A stretch of 23,935 nucleotides of DNA from contig DASVTY010000063.1 of the NCBI GenBank assembly GCA_036387315.1, positions 1 to 23,935 on the forward strand, written 5' to 3'. Positions 1-7,713 of this stretch are shown piece after piece (position 1 is the stretch's first letter; each line of letters begins with the position of its first letter). Position numbers and translations under genes: made by a program. Below the pieces are notes generated by a model. That model was not told the origin of the DNA, made no database searches, and saw nothing but the letters and a program-made list of their open reading frames with translations. Source of the stretch: JALZCH01 sp036387315 (GTDB taxonomy: Bacteria; Acidobacteriota; Blastocatellia; Pyrinomonadales; Pyrinomonadaceae).

Positions 1-79
1 CGGGAACGAACAACGAAAGCAGCAAAAAGAGGAAAGCTGCCGACTGAGATACACATTTAGCCGAGGTGTTACTACGCAT
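1..79 (-). CDS. N-terminus of a truncated secreted or membrane protein
   Basis: Reading the minus strand from ATG at 79, the frame is open to the window edge for 26 codons: M-R-S-N-T-S-A-K-C-V-S-Q-S, then the hydrophobic run AAFLFLLLSLFVP. This looks like a signal peptide or N-terminal membrane segment, with a short polar n-region and a Leu/Phe-rich core. A GGAG Shine-Dalgarno lies at 94-91 on the minus strand, about 11 bases before the ATG, which supports the start. The rest of the gene lies beyond the window, so the product cannot be named. It points the same way as the dockerin gene upstream of it, with 255 bases between them. Confidence 0.6.
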   Translation of the reverse strand, partial: MRSNTSAKCVSQSAAFLFLLLSLFVP

Positions 80-139
80 CAATATTTAATCTCCTAAAAT
101 TAAATAACCTATTCTTTATTTGTGAAGCTGATTAAATTA

Positions 140-190
140 CAGCCGTAGGTTGGGATTTATTTGTAATGATCTTCCCAAAAGTATTGGCTG
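140..190. repeat. Nested inverted repeat in the 80-334 intergenic region
   Basis: CAGCC at 140-144 pairs with GGCTG at 186-190. Inside it, TTGGGA at 150-155 pairs with TCCCAA at 173-178, which gives two stacked stems separated by an internal loop. It lies in the leader region of the truncated gene at 1-79. I do not recognise a riboswitch class. The rest of 80-334 is AT-rich with no open frame that looks real. Confidence 0.35.
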
Positions 191-288
191 GAAGCAAGTG
201 ATGTGGACGGAAGTCACACAAACAGTTAAAAAAGTTTAGCCAAATCAAAGAAAAATCGCAACTAAAATCTTACAATTAATAAATTTAT

Positions 289-311
289 CGCTATTTAGCG
301 GACTAGTCCGC
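289..311 (-). terminator. Possible terminator of the dockerin gene
   Basis: A perfect 14-base palindrome, GCGGACTAGTCCGC (298-311), starts about 24 bases past the stop codon of the minus-strand gene ending at 335. It overlaps a second small inverted repeat, CGCTA-TT-TAGCG (289-300). On the minus strand it is followed by an AT-rich stretch but not a clean T-run, so this is a weak intrinsic terminator at best. Confidence 0.35.
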
Positions 312-334
312 CGCCAAACAATTCGCCGACCGAA

Positions 335-3300
335 TCAACGTTTTTGCGCCGCTTTTTCTCTTGTCGCTGCAATTTTCGTCCGGTTTTCCACAGTCGGAAG
401 AGAACCGGGCGTGGGCGGCGTCCAATTGCCGTTGACTTCGCCGACTAGAATAGCTTCGTAGTCCTGACCCGCGAGCGAATTGACAAGTGGTTCATAATCG
501 CGAGTGGGAGGCGAAAACTTCCAATTACCTACTTGTCCGGTATTGGCATTTGATCCGCTTGCAGCCACATAACGCAAAATGAGCGTTGCATCAAACGGAG
601 AAATGTTTCCATCGCCGTTTGCGTCGGCGGCAATTTTTTGATTTGCATTTAAAGCATTCGGTCCCGTTCCGTTAGCTGCCACGTAGCGAAGTATCATAGT
701 CGCGTCAGACGGCGAGATTCCTTTGACGTTTTCTGTTTTTGAAAGCGTAATTTTATAAGATCCGTTGGAGGTTAAATTTTCCAGCAAATATGCACCGTTC
801 GGATCCGTTACGGTTGATACGGAAGAAACGCCTAGCGCTGCCGTCAGCGACACGCCGGAAACGAATTTCTGCGGTTGATTCGCGGGCGTCGTGCCGTAGC
901 TGATTGCGCCCGAAAGATTATAAGCCGGCGTCGCCGCAAAATCAGCGAGCTTACTTTCCTTCAGATTCTCAAACGTTAGGTCGGCAGGTGCGAAAATGTA
1001 ATTTGTCAGCGACGGCGTGACGGTATAATCTCCGCCGCTGTTGACGGTAAAAGAATAATAACCGGAAGCATTGGTTTGGATAGAATTGTTCGACGAACCG
1101 GATAAAGCGACCGTTACGCCCGGCAACGGATTTCCGCCGACGGTGATTTGTCCCTTTATTGCAAACGGCGTCACGGTCTCGCCGTCCGCCAGCGTCCAAT
1201 CGGAAAAGCTCGTCACGCCAGCCGCCGTTGCGGTGTTTGTCGTTGTATCGAGCGATGTCGTTCGCGGCGACGCTTCGCCGTTTTCAATTTTATAAACCCG
1301 GTAATTGCTTTCCGTTCCGCCCGCAGCGTCCTTTTCGAGATAATTAAACGTCAAGTCGGCTTGCGATAAGCCATTGTTGGTCAGCTTCCAGTAACGCTGA
1401 AGCCGCCCGCTCGGCAAACCGATTGTTTGCGGATACTGAGACTGCACGGCTTTGACCGTAAAATTGCCGCCGCCGATGACATTTGAAAGCTGAACCGGAG
1501 AATAACCGTTTTCCGTCCCGACCGGAAAATTGAAGCTCGAAGAATTAACGCATTGCTGCAAGCTGCCTTGAATATAATGCGCCGCCGAAGCTCCGGCGAT
1601 GCTCCCGCCGCAATTGATAATTACAATATTGTTGCCCAAATCGAGCTTCCCGCCGCTCAAATCGAGCGTCCCGCTGATGCTCATTGTGCCGGAAATAGCG
1701 TTATTGCCGCTGACCGACAAAGTGCCGCCGACTTTGACCGTCACGTCTCTGACCGGAGTGTTGCCTGCCATCGTCACGACCAGCGGGCTGGGAACAACGA
1801 CATCCGTTGGCTGAATTATCGTTCCGTAATCCCACGTTGCTCCGTTGTTAGAGTTTCCATTGATGATTGCGGTCGCCGCCGGACGGAAAAACGTCACGCG
1901 ATTATCGTTTGGTATAGCCACGACGAGACGGTCGTTTATCGAATCAAAAGCGTAATTCAGAGACGCGCCGCCGCTCGGACTCAAACCGCGCGCGCTGTTG
2001 TTGACGGTAATCGCTCCGAAAGTCGTGGCGGCGTTGCCCGCGCCGTAGGTAATCGCTCCGGCGTCTTTGATTGACGCGCGATCCCAATTCGTGCTCGTCA
2101 CGACATAATTGCCGTTCGGCAAAGCGACGACGCCCGCGTTGCCGACATTATCATCAACAGTCGTGCCGATTAAGCTGTTTCCCGGCGAGACGGTGCCGTT
2201 TGTGCCGCCCGCTCCGTTGCTCCAAGTCACCGCCCCAACCCTTAAAACCGTTCCGTTTCTCACATTCGGGCTGACTACAACATAATTATTGTTTGCCAAA
2301 GGAACGACCTTTTGCCCCACATTGTCGCCTGAGCTGTTTCCGATCAAGCTGTTCGCAGCCGAAATTGTTCCCGATGTCAACGCCGAACCGTCGCGCCACG
2401 TCGCCGCGCCGCGTCCGCCGCTCCAATTCGGACTTTGAATTACATAATTGCCGTTTGACAGCGCGACGCCGTAATCCGAGCCGATTCGGTCGCCCGCGCT
2501 TGTTCCGATTAAGCTGTTTGACGACGAAACCGTTCCGCCCGTCGCGGCAAGCCCGTTCATCCAGGTTACTGCGCCCGCATTGTTGTTCCAGCCTGGACTG
2601 AAAACAACGTAATTGCCGTTTGTCAACAGCAGCGTTTTACCGCTGCCGACAAAATCGCTCGGATTTGCGCCGGTCAGACTGTTTCCCGCACCGACCGCCG
2701 CCGAAACTGCCGCCGCGCCGTTTACCAACGTTACTGCGCCGCGAGCATCGTTCCAATATTCGCTGGTGACAACGTAATTGCCGTTTGGGAGCGCCAAAAC
2801 GCCGCGACCGATGCTGTCAAATTCATTGGCTCCGTAAAGACTATTTGCGGCTGAAACCGCGCCGTTCGTGCCTGTCGAGCCGTTTCCCCAGGTTACTGCG
2901 CCGTTATCTTGAAAATTAACACTGCAAACAGGACAGCTCACCACGTAATTGCCGTTGGTTAGCGGATAAATTCCGCCGCCGTTTGAGATTCCGCCAAGTT
3001 TCACGGAAACATTTGTCCCGACCAAACTGTTGGCATTGTTCACAATCCCGGAGCTTCCGGTTGCACCGTTGCCCCAGGTCGCCGCGCCCGTTTCGCTGTT
3101 CCAGTCCGAACTGCCGACAACGTAATTGCCGTTTACCAGCGGAACAACGCCGGGCGAACCGCCGATCTGATCGTTAGCTTGTGAGCCGACAAAACTGTTG
3201 GACGAAGAAATCACGCCGCTGACGCCCGCGGTTTTGCTGCCCCACGTCGCGGCTCCGGCGTCTGGCGCAGACATTGGGATGTTGTTCCAACGACTGTTGG

Positions 3301-4228
3301 TCACGACATAATTGTCGTTCGCCAGGATTGTGACGCCAACGTTTTCAAAATCTCCGGCGCTACTTCCGACCAGACTATTTGCGGCAGAAACCGTTCCGAT
3401 TGCGCCGCTAGTCGCCGAATCGCCGAAAGTCGCCGCGCCGACGCTGTTCCAATTGCCGCTTAAAACCACGTAATTGCCGTTCGGCAAGGCGACCACATCA
3501 GCATCCCCTACTGCGTCGCCCGAAACTGTTCCGACGAGCGAGTTTGAGCCGGAAATTGCCCCGGTCGCGCCGCTTGCGGCACTGCCGAAAGTCGCCGCGC
3601 CGCGTCCGCCGTTCCAGCTTGCGCTGCGAACGACATAATCACCGTTCGTCAAAGCCTTTACGCCGTAATTGCTGACGTTATCGCCCGGCTCGCTGCCGAT
3701 TAAACTGTTACCGGCGGTAATTATGCTGCCGCAGCCGCTAATCGGGCTGCAAACGGTCGCCGCGCCGCGGAAATTGCTCCAATTCGGACTGCTGACGACA
3801 AATTTTCCGTTTGCCAAAAGAGTCGCGCCGCCGCTGCCTACCTGATCGCTCGGTTCGTCTCCGGTCAAAGCGGAAATTAAAGCTCCGCTGCCGCCGTTGT
3901 AAAGAAAAACCGCGCCCGCGTCTTCAACCGGAAATGGAGTTGTGATGTCGTAAAACGGATCGGTCACAACGAGATTTCCGTTCGGCAAAACGACGGTCGC
4001 CGCTCCGAATCGCTCGGTTCCAGCCGGACCGACCAAATCATTTTGCGTGGCTAAGAGGGCTTCCGCCGCTTCGACTTCCTCAGGCGCGAGCAGCTCCTGA
4101 CCCGGCATTACGGTCGGCAAACACAAAACAAAACTCAAAAAGAATAAGAGTCCGCGATGAATCGCAGTTTTTTGCCGACACGAAAAGCGCATTAACGAAC
4201 GGACGTTACCCATTTCAAATTTTCTCAT
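335..4228 (-). CDS. Large secreted repeat protein with C-terminal dockerin
   Basis: This 1,297-residue protein is exported: a basic n-region and hydrophobic stretch (about 26-43) form a signal peptide. Residues 65-782 hold about 12 full copies, plus one degenerate copy, of a 50-60-residue unit. Each unit follows the pattern N-S-L-[IV]-G-x-x-x-x-D-x-[IV]-G ... LxNGNYVV-x-S-x-x-W-N ... GA[AV]TWG, like the bacterial 'repeat of unknown function' families that may form beta-propeller or solenoid folds. A Gly/Ser-rich beta region (783-1010) and two carboxypeptidase-regulatory-like beta-sandwich domains (about 1022-1165) follow. A type I dockerin-like module comes next (1170-1222), with a clear calcium loop D-A-N-G-D-G-N-I-S at 1202; its first half lacks the full loop. 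The tail ends in an EVNGNW motif. The role is probably cell-surface or extracellular binding; ligand unknown. No Shine-Dalgarno decides between Met1, Met6 and Met13; Met13 would give a more compact signal peptide. Confidence 0.85.
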   Translation of the reverse strand: MRKFEMGNVRSLMRFSCRQKTAIHRGLLFFLSFVLCLPTVMPGQELLAPEEVEAAEALLATQNDLVGPAGTERFGAATVVLPNGNLVVTDPFYDITTPFPVEDAGAVFLYNGGSGALISALTGDEPSDQVGSGGATLLANGKFVVSSPNWSNFRGAATVCSPISGCGSIITAGNSLIGSEPGDNVSNYGVKALTNGDYVVRSASWNGGRGAATFGSAASGATGAISGSNSLVGTVSGDAVGDADVVALPNGNYVVLSGNWNSVGAATFGDSATSGAIGTVSAANSLVGSSAGDFENVGVTILANDNYVVTNSRWNNIPMSAPDAGAATWGSKTAGVSGVISSSNSFVGSQANDQIGGSPGVVPLVNGNYVVGSSDWNSETGAATWGNGATGSSGIVNNANSLVGTNVSVKLGGISNGGGIYPLTNGNYVVSCPVCSVNFQDNGAVTWGNGSTGTNGAVSAANSLYGANEFDSIGRGVLALPNGNYVVTSEYWNDARGAVTLVNGAAAVSAAVGAGNSLTGANPSDFVGSGKTLLLTNGNYVVFSPGWNNNAGAVTWMNGLAATGGTVSSSNSLIGTSAGDRIGSDYGVALSNGNYVIQSPNWSGGRGAATWRDGSALTSGTISAANSLIGNSSGDNVGQKVVPLANNNYVVVSPNVRNGTVLRVGAVTWSNGAGGTNGTVSPGNSLIGTTVDDNVGNAGVVALPNGNYVVTSTNWDRASIKDAGAITYGAGNAATTFGAITVNNSARGLSPSGGASLNYAFDSINDRLVVAIPNDNRVTFFRPAATAIINGNSNNGATWDYGTIIQPTDVVVPSPLVVTMAGNTPVRDVTVKVGGTLSVSGNNAISGTMSISGTLDLSGGKLDLGNNIVIINCGGSIAGASAAHYIQGSLQQCVNSSSFNFPVGTENGYSPVQLSNVIGGGNFTVKAVQSQYPQTIGLPSGRLQRYWKLTNNGLSQADLTFNYLEKDAAGGTESNYRVYKIENGEASPRTTSLDTTTNTATAAGVTSFSDWTLADGETVTPFAIKGQITVGGNPLPGVTVALSGSSNNSIQTNASGYYSFTVNSGGDYTVTPSLTNYIFAPADLTFENLKESKLADFAATPAYNLSGAISYGTTPANQPQKFVSGVSLTAALGVSSVSTVTDPNGAYLLENLTSNGSYKITLSKTENVKGISPSDATMILRYVAANGTGPNALNANQKIAADANGDGNISPFDATLILRYVAASGSNANTGQVGNWKFSPPTRDYEPLVNSLAGQDYEAILVGEVNGNWTPPTPGSLPTVENRTKIAATREKAAQKR

Positions 4229-4284
4229 GATTTATTAATTGCGACGTTGAAAAGGCTTGCGGACAAGACTTATAAAGGAATTTA

Positions 4285-4313
4285 ATTCTACTAAATACGA
4301 TAAGGCGTGACAA
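4285..4313 (-). promoter_or_regulatory. Sigma-70-type promoter for the dockerin gene
   Basis: On the minus strand, TTGTCA (4313-4308) and TAGAAT (4290-4285) are separated by exactly 17 bases; each box matches 5 of 6 consensus positions. The predicted start of transcription is near 4278, giving a leader of about 50 bases before the start codon at 4228. Confidence 0.55.
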
Positions 4314-4319
4314 GCTGGC

Positions 4320-4344
4320 GCGGCTTAATCGCAAATTGAGCCGC
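4320..4344. repeat. Inverted repeat between divergent promoters
   Basis: GCGGCTTAAT (4320-4329) is the reverse complement of ATTGAGCCGC (4335-4344) with one mismatch, separated by five bases. It sits just upstream of the -35 box of the minus-strand dockerin gene, between the two divergent transcription units. An operator is possible, but nothing in the sequence names a regulator. Confidence 0.4.
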
Positions 4345-4359
4345 TTGATTTGCGGCATA

Positions 4360-4399
4360 TTACAAACGGTTTGTGATGGCTTTATAAATGGTTCATAAT
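4360..4399 (+). promoter_or_regulatory. Candidate promoter and palindrome upstream of DUF1015 gene
   Basis: Two overlapping plus-strand sets are possible: TTACAA (4360-4365) with TATAAA (4383-4388), or TTGTGA (4371-4376) with CATAAT (4394-4399). Both have 17-base spacers. They overlap the 13-base palindrome ACAAACGGTTTGT (4362-4374), which could be an operator. The second set would place the transcription start almost on the Shine-Dalgarno, so the first is the better guess. Confidence 0.35.
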
Positions 4400-4422
4400 T
4401 TTATTTGGAGCGTTCGATTTTT

Positions 4423-5643
4423 ATGTCAATAATCAAACCTTTTCGCGCCGCTCGTCCCGCGCCGAGCCTTGCGGCACAAATCGCGTCCGTGCCGTACGAT
4501 GTCATCACCCGCAAAGAAGCAAAGCATCTGGCTGGTGAATCGCCGCACAGTTTTTTGCGCGTCACGCGCGCCGAAATTGATTTGCCGGAAACAACTGACG
4601 TTTACGCGCCAGAGGTTTACCAACGGGCGAAAGAAAATCTCACTCAATTTATCAATCGAGCCATTTTGATTGAAGAAGCAAAGCCGTGTTTGTACATTTA
4701 CAGGCTCACGGTCGGCGGACACTCGCAAACCGGTGTTGCGGCTTGCTGTTCGCTTGACGAATATGACCGCAGTTTGATTAAAAAGCACGAAAAAACGCGC
4801 CCTGACAAAGAAGATGACCGAACCCGGCACATCGTTGAAACGCGGGCGCAAACAGGCTTGGTTTTTCTTTGCTATCGCGGAACCGAACAAATTAACCGGC
4901 TCGTTTCGCGCGCGACGACAACCGCGCCGCTTTATGAATTTACGGCTCAAGACGGAGTTGAGCACATCATTTGGCGCGTCGAGCAAACCGCTGATTTGGT
5001 CGCCGCGTTTGCCGAAGTCCCCGCGCTTTACATTGCCGACGGGCATCATCGCGTCGCCAGCGCAAGTCGCGCGCAGCAAATTCTCAAAGAACAAGCCGGA
5101 AACGCAAACGGCGATTATGATTTCTTTGCGGCTGCAATGTTTCCCGCCGCAGAATTGAAAATTCTGGCTTATAATCGCGCCGTCAAAGATTTGAACAATT
5201 TAAGCGACGAAGAATTTTTAGCGCGAGTTCGTCAAAGTTTTATCGTCGCCGAAACCTCGATTCACGTTCCCGAACGACGCGGCGAATTTTGTTTGTATCT
5301 TTCTGGAAAATGGTACAAATTAATTTTCAACGTGCAGTTTCTCCGCGAGCTGAATCCGGTTGACGCGCTCGATGTTTCGCTTCTGCAGGATTTTCTGCTC
5401 TCGCCGATTTTGGGAATCAAAGATGTCAGAACCGACGAACGAATTCAGTTTGTCGGCGGCGCGCGCGGAACGAAATGTCTGGAAAAACTGGTCAACGAAA
5501 AACACGCGCAAGCCGCGTTTTCGCTGTTTCCGACGGCGATTGAAGATTTGCTTCGGATTTCGGACGCGGGCGAGATTATGCCGCCGAAATCAACGTGGTT
5601 CGAGCCGAAACTGCGCGACGGCTTGCTCGTGCATTTGATTTAA
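4423..5643 (+). CDS. DUF1015 family protein
   Basis: A 406-residue protein with the family's typical opening, MSIIKPFRAARP, followed by the SVPYDVI motif. It also has HEKT...DR...HIVETRAQTG in the middle and the signature Y-I-A-D-G-H-H-R near residue 205. The DGHHR motif recalls the ParB/sulfiredoxin-like fold of free-serine kinases. That suggests a small-molecule kinase-like role, but function in this family is not settled and the link is inference. No signal peptide or membrane segment is seen, so it is probably cytosolic. The start is the ATG at 4423, with GGAG at 4407-4410; a TTG at 4405 in the same frame would overlap that ribosome site and is unlikely. Length is normal for the family. 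It is transcribed divergently from the dockerin gene. Confidence 0.85.
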   Translation: MSIIKPFRAARPAPSLAAQIASVPYDVITRKEAKHLAGESPHSFLRVTRAEIDLPETTDVYAPEVYQRAKENLTQFINRAILIEEAKPCLYIYRLTVGGHSQTGVAACCSLDEYDRSLIKKHEKTRPDKEDDRTRHIVETRAQTGLVFLCYRGTEQINRLVSRATTTAPLYEFTAQDGVEHIIWRVEQTADLVAAFAEVPALYIADGHHRVASASRAQQILKEQAGNANGDYDFFAAAMFPAAELKILAYNRAVKDLNNLSDEEFLARVRQSFIVAETSIHVPERRGEFCLYLSGKWYKLIFNVQFLRELNPVDALDVSLLQDFLLSPILGIKDVRTDERIQFVGGARGTKCLEKLVNEKHAQAAFSLFPTAIEDLLRISDAGEIMPPKSTWFEPKLRDGLLVHLI

Positions 5644-5644
5644 A

Positions 5645-5725
5645 CGCCGAGACGCAGAAGACGCCGGGAGAAATTCAAAGTGTTTTATTCTTCTTTTCTT
5701 AACTCGGCGTCTCTACGTCTCGGCG
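5645..5725. repeat. Inverted repeat built from GACGC-type short units
   Basis: The left arm (5645-5666) starts CGCCGAGACGC and the right arm (5705-5725) is its reverse complement, apart from one inserted base and one substitution. The arms themselves show an internal period of about eight bases (CGCCGAGA / CGCAGA). The 38-base loop is AT-rich. It lies directly after the DUF1015 stop codon and could terminate that transcript, but it looks like a dispersed repeat rather than a classic terminator because there is no T-run. Confidence 0.65.
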
Positions 5726-5738
5726 GTTCAATTTAATT

Positions 5739-6284
5739 TTGTTCGAGACAAACCGCTTAATTTTGCGCCCCTTTGAAGACGCCGACATAGATGCGATTGC
5801 CGCGTTTCGCTCCGACTCGCGTTTTATGCGTTTTATCAAACCAGTGGAAACGCGCCGCGAAACGGTTTCGTGGATACGAATGGTTTCACGTCATTGGGAA
5901 ACGGATAATTTCGGGTTTTGGGCTGTTGTTTTAAAAGAAACCGGCGCGGTCATCGGTTGGAGCGGAACCTGGCTTTTGTGGGAAACGAAAGAACCGGAAA
6001 TCGGTTTCGCCGTTGCGCCCGCTTTTTGGGGCATAGGTTTCGGAACGGAAGCCGCCGCATTTGCTTTAAAATACACTTTTGAAAACCGCGCCGCCGAGCG
6101 TGTCGTCGCTTTGACGATGCCGAAAAATCTGGCTTCGCGCAGGGTGATGGAAAAGCTCGGAATGCGTTTTGACGAGGAAAGATATTTTAATTCGTACGGC
6201 TTGACGCTGGCTCGCTACGCGATTACAAGAAATGAATATGCTCGAAACGGAAAGATTAATTCATCGGAAATTCACGATGGATGA
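5739..6284 (+). CDS. GNAT N-acetyltransferase, RimJ/RimL-like
   Basis: This 181-residue protein opens with FETNRLILRPFEDADIDAI, the usual first strand of RimJ/RimL-type GNAT acetyltransferases. It continues with KETGAVIGWSG, EIGFAVAPAFWGIGFGTEAA (the acetyl-CoA pyrophosphate-binding segment) and PKNLASRRVMEKLGMRF, the family's conserved C-terminal motif. It should transfer an acetyl group from acetyl-CoA to an amine; the substrate is not predictable. The start is a TTG at 5739, the only start that keeps the family N-terminus. It has no Shine-Dalgarno and begins 13 bases after a repeat element. The C-terminus overlaps the next gene by 53 bases, so the tail after ...YAITRNEY is probably incidental. 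Confidence 0.8.
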   Translation: MFETNRLILRPFEDADIDAIAAFRSDSRFMRFIKPVETRRETVSWIRMVSRHWETDNFGFWAVVLKETGAVIGWSGTWLLWETKEPEIGFAVAPAFWGIGFGTEAAAFALKYTFENRAAERVVALTMPKNLASRRVMEKLGMRFDEERYFNSYGLTLARYAITRNEYARNGKINSSEIHDG

Positions 6285-6756
6285 TTTGGACAAATTAATT
6301 GAACTGCGTTCGGATTCCGAAGTTAATAAATATCTCGGCGGCACTCGGATGCAAAACCCCGAAGCAATTGCAACGCGTCTACAATTTTATATTGATTGCT
6401 ACGATAAATTCGGTTTTGGAGTAACGGCAATGATTTGGAAAGAAACCGGCGAGATGATCGGCTGGGGTGGTTTGATGCCGCTTGAAGACACGGGTGAAAT
6501 CGAAGTCGGTTACGGAATGAGCAAAGAATTCTGGGGCAAGGGAATCGGTCTGGAAACCGCTCTCGGATGGCTCGATTACGGGTTTAATCAAGCCGGACTC
6601 GAAAGAATCGTCGCCGTCGCGCAGCCGGAAAACGTCGCTTCGTGGCGAATTATGGAAAAATGCGGAATGCGTTACGAGAATACCGAAACGCACTACGGAA
6701 TTGAATGCCTCTTTTACGCAATTTCAAAAGAAGAATTTAACGGGAGACACAAATGA
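6232..6756 (+). CDS. GNAT N-acetyltransferase, RimJ/RimL-like (second copy)
   Basis: A 174-residue paralogue of the preceding gene, with the same order of motifs: LETERLIHRKF at the start, KETGEMIGWGG, EVGYGMSKEFWGKGIGLETA for acetyl-CoA binding, and PENVASWRIMEKCGMRY. ATG codons at 6232 and 6238 are both possible; both lie inside the previous reading frame and have only a weak AAGAA ribosome site, so translation is probably coupled to the upstream gene. It overlaps the alpha/beta hydrolase by ATGA (6753-6756). The tandem pair probably arose by duplication, then diverged in the acceptor-binding half. Substrate unknown. Confidence 0.85.
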   Translation: MNMLETERLIHRKFTMDDLDKLIELRSDSEVNKYLGGTRMQNPEAIATRLQFYIDCYDKFGFGVTAMIWKETGEMIGWGGLMPLEDTGEIEVGYGMSKEFWGKGIGLETALGWLDYGFNQAGLERIVAVAQPENVASWRIMEKCGMRYENTETHYGIECLFYAISKEEFNGRHK

Positions 6757-7613
6757 AAAATTTAATCTTTTTAGCTTTGCTTTTAGTTTCTTCAGCAACT
6801 GTTTTGGCTTCAATCAACGCGCCGAAAAGCAATTGGGCTAAATTCGGCGAAAATAAAATTCACTATTACGACATCGGCGGCGCAAAACAAAAAACGGCGC
6901 TGGTTTTTGTTCACTGCTGGACTTGCAACTCTGATTTCTGGCGCGAATCAATGACAGCTTTTCCCGAAATGCGCGTTATCGCGGTTGATTTAATCGGACA
7001 CGGAAAAAGCGATAAACCGAAAACCGATTACACGATGGAATATTTCGCCAAATCAATCGAAGCGGTTCTCAAAACGGCTAAAGTCGAAAAAGCCGTTCTC
7101 GTCGGTCACAGTATGGGAACGCCCGTAATTCGCCAGTTTTATCGGCTTTACCCGGAAAAAACGTCGGCTCTGGTAATTGTTGACGGCGCTTTGCGCCCGT
7201 TCGCCCCAAAAGCGGAAATTGATAAATTCTTTGCGCCGTTGCGAGCCAATTATAAACAATTCTCACAGGGCTTTATTGACGGAATGCTCCAGCCCATTAA
7301 AGAAGACAAGCTCAAAACCGAGATTCGCACCGCAATGCTCGCCACGCCCGATTATGTTGCCATCGGCGCAATGGATGGGATGAATGAGGAGAAAAATTTT
7401 GCATCGGATAAAATCAACGTTCCGGTTCTGGCGATTCTGGCGAAATCACCGTTTTGGGCTGCGGATACCGAACAGTTTTTACGCGGTCTCGCGCCGAATC
7501 TCGAATTTCAGATGTGGGACGGCGTCAGCCATTTTTTGATGATGGAAAAACCCGCAGAATTTAACCAAAGCGTTAAGGCTTTTCTGGTCAAAAATAAATT
7601 GGCGAAAAAATAA
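6753..7613 (+). CDS. Secreted alpha/beta hydrolase
   Basis: 286 residues with a clear signal peptide (about 1-19, ending VLAS), so it acts outside the cytoplasm. The fold is the alpha/beta hydrolase: oxyanion-hole region FVHCWTCNSDFW (52-63), VDLIGHGKSDKP, the nucleophile elbow GHSMG with Ser120, and the catalytic histidine His260 in GVSHFLMMEKP. The usual acid after strand 7 is not obvious, because that loop reads AILAKSPFW. Asp144 (IVDG, after strand 6) or Asp238 could serve instead. It is probably an esterase or a C-C/C-N hydrolase; the substrate cannot be read. The start ATG overlaps the stop of the previous gene (ATGA), with GGGAG just upstream. It is the last gene of a three-gene overlapping operon. 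Confidence 0.85.
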   Translation: MKNLIFLALLLVSSATVLASINAPKSNWAKFGENKIHYYDIGGAKQKTALVFVHCWTCNSDFWRESMTAFPEMRVIAVDLIGHGKSDKPKTDYTMEYFAKSIEAVLKTAKVEKAVLVGHSMGTPVIRQFYRLYPEKTSALVIVDGALRPFAPKAEIDKFFAPLRANYKQFSQGFIDGMLQPIKEDKLKTEIRTAMLATPDYVAIGAMDGMNEEKNFASDKINVPVLAILAKSPFWAADTEQFLRGLAPNLEFQMWDGVSHFLMMEKPAEFNQSVKAFLVKNKLAKK

Positions 7614-7639
7614 TCTTGCTAAAAACGTTCATCGGTTTT

Positions 7640-7680
7640 ACGCTGAGAAGCGACAAGAACTTGTCGCTTCTCAGCGTTTT
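7640..7680 (+). terminator. Strong intrinsic terminator of the GNAT/hydrolase operon
   Basis: ACGCTGAGAAGCGACAAG (7640-7657) pairs perfectly with CTTGTCGCTTCTCAGCGT (7660-7677). The nominal loop is two bases, so the closing pairs must open. It is followed by TTTT. It lies 27 bases after the hydrolase stop codon. Confidence 0.8.
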
Positions 7681-7713
7681 GTCATTTCCACGCTCGCCGA
7701 TTTTAAAACCGCA

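Noticed and set aside
5..18. AACGAACAACGAAA at the window start as a further copy of the heptamer array
   Set aside because: It is less than two units and lies in codons of a plausible signal peptide (LSLFV), so chance is enough to explain it.
1553..2074. 173-codon plus-strand open frame inside the dockerin gene
   Set aside because: It lies wholly opposite a convincing protein with repeats and a signal peptide; its own translation is Arg-rich without domains, as expected of an antisense frame.
4426..5094. 222-codon minus-strand open frame opposite the DUF1015 gene
   Set aside because: The plus strand shows family motifs across the same bases; the minus frame has none and no ribosome site was apparent.
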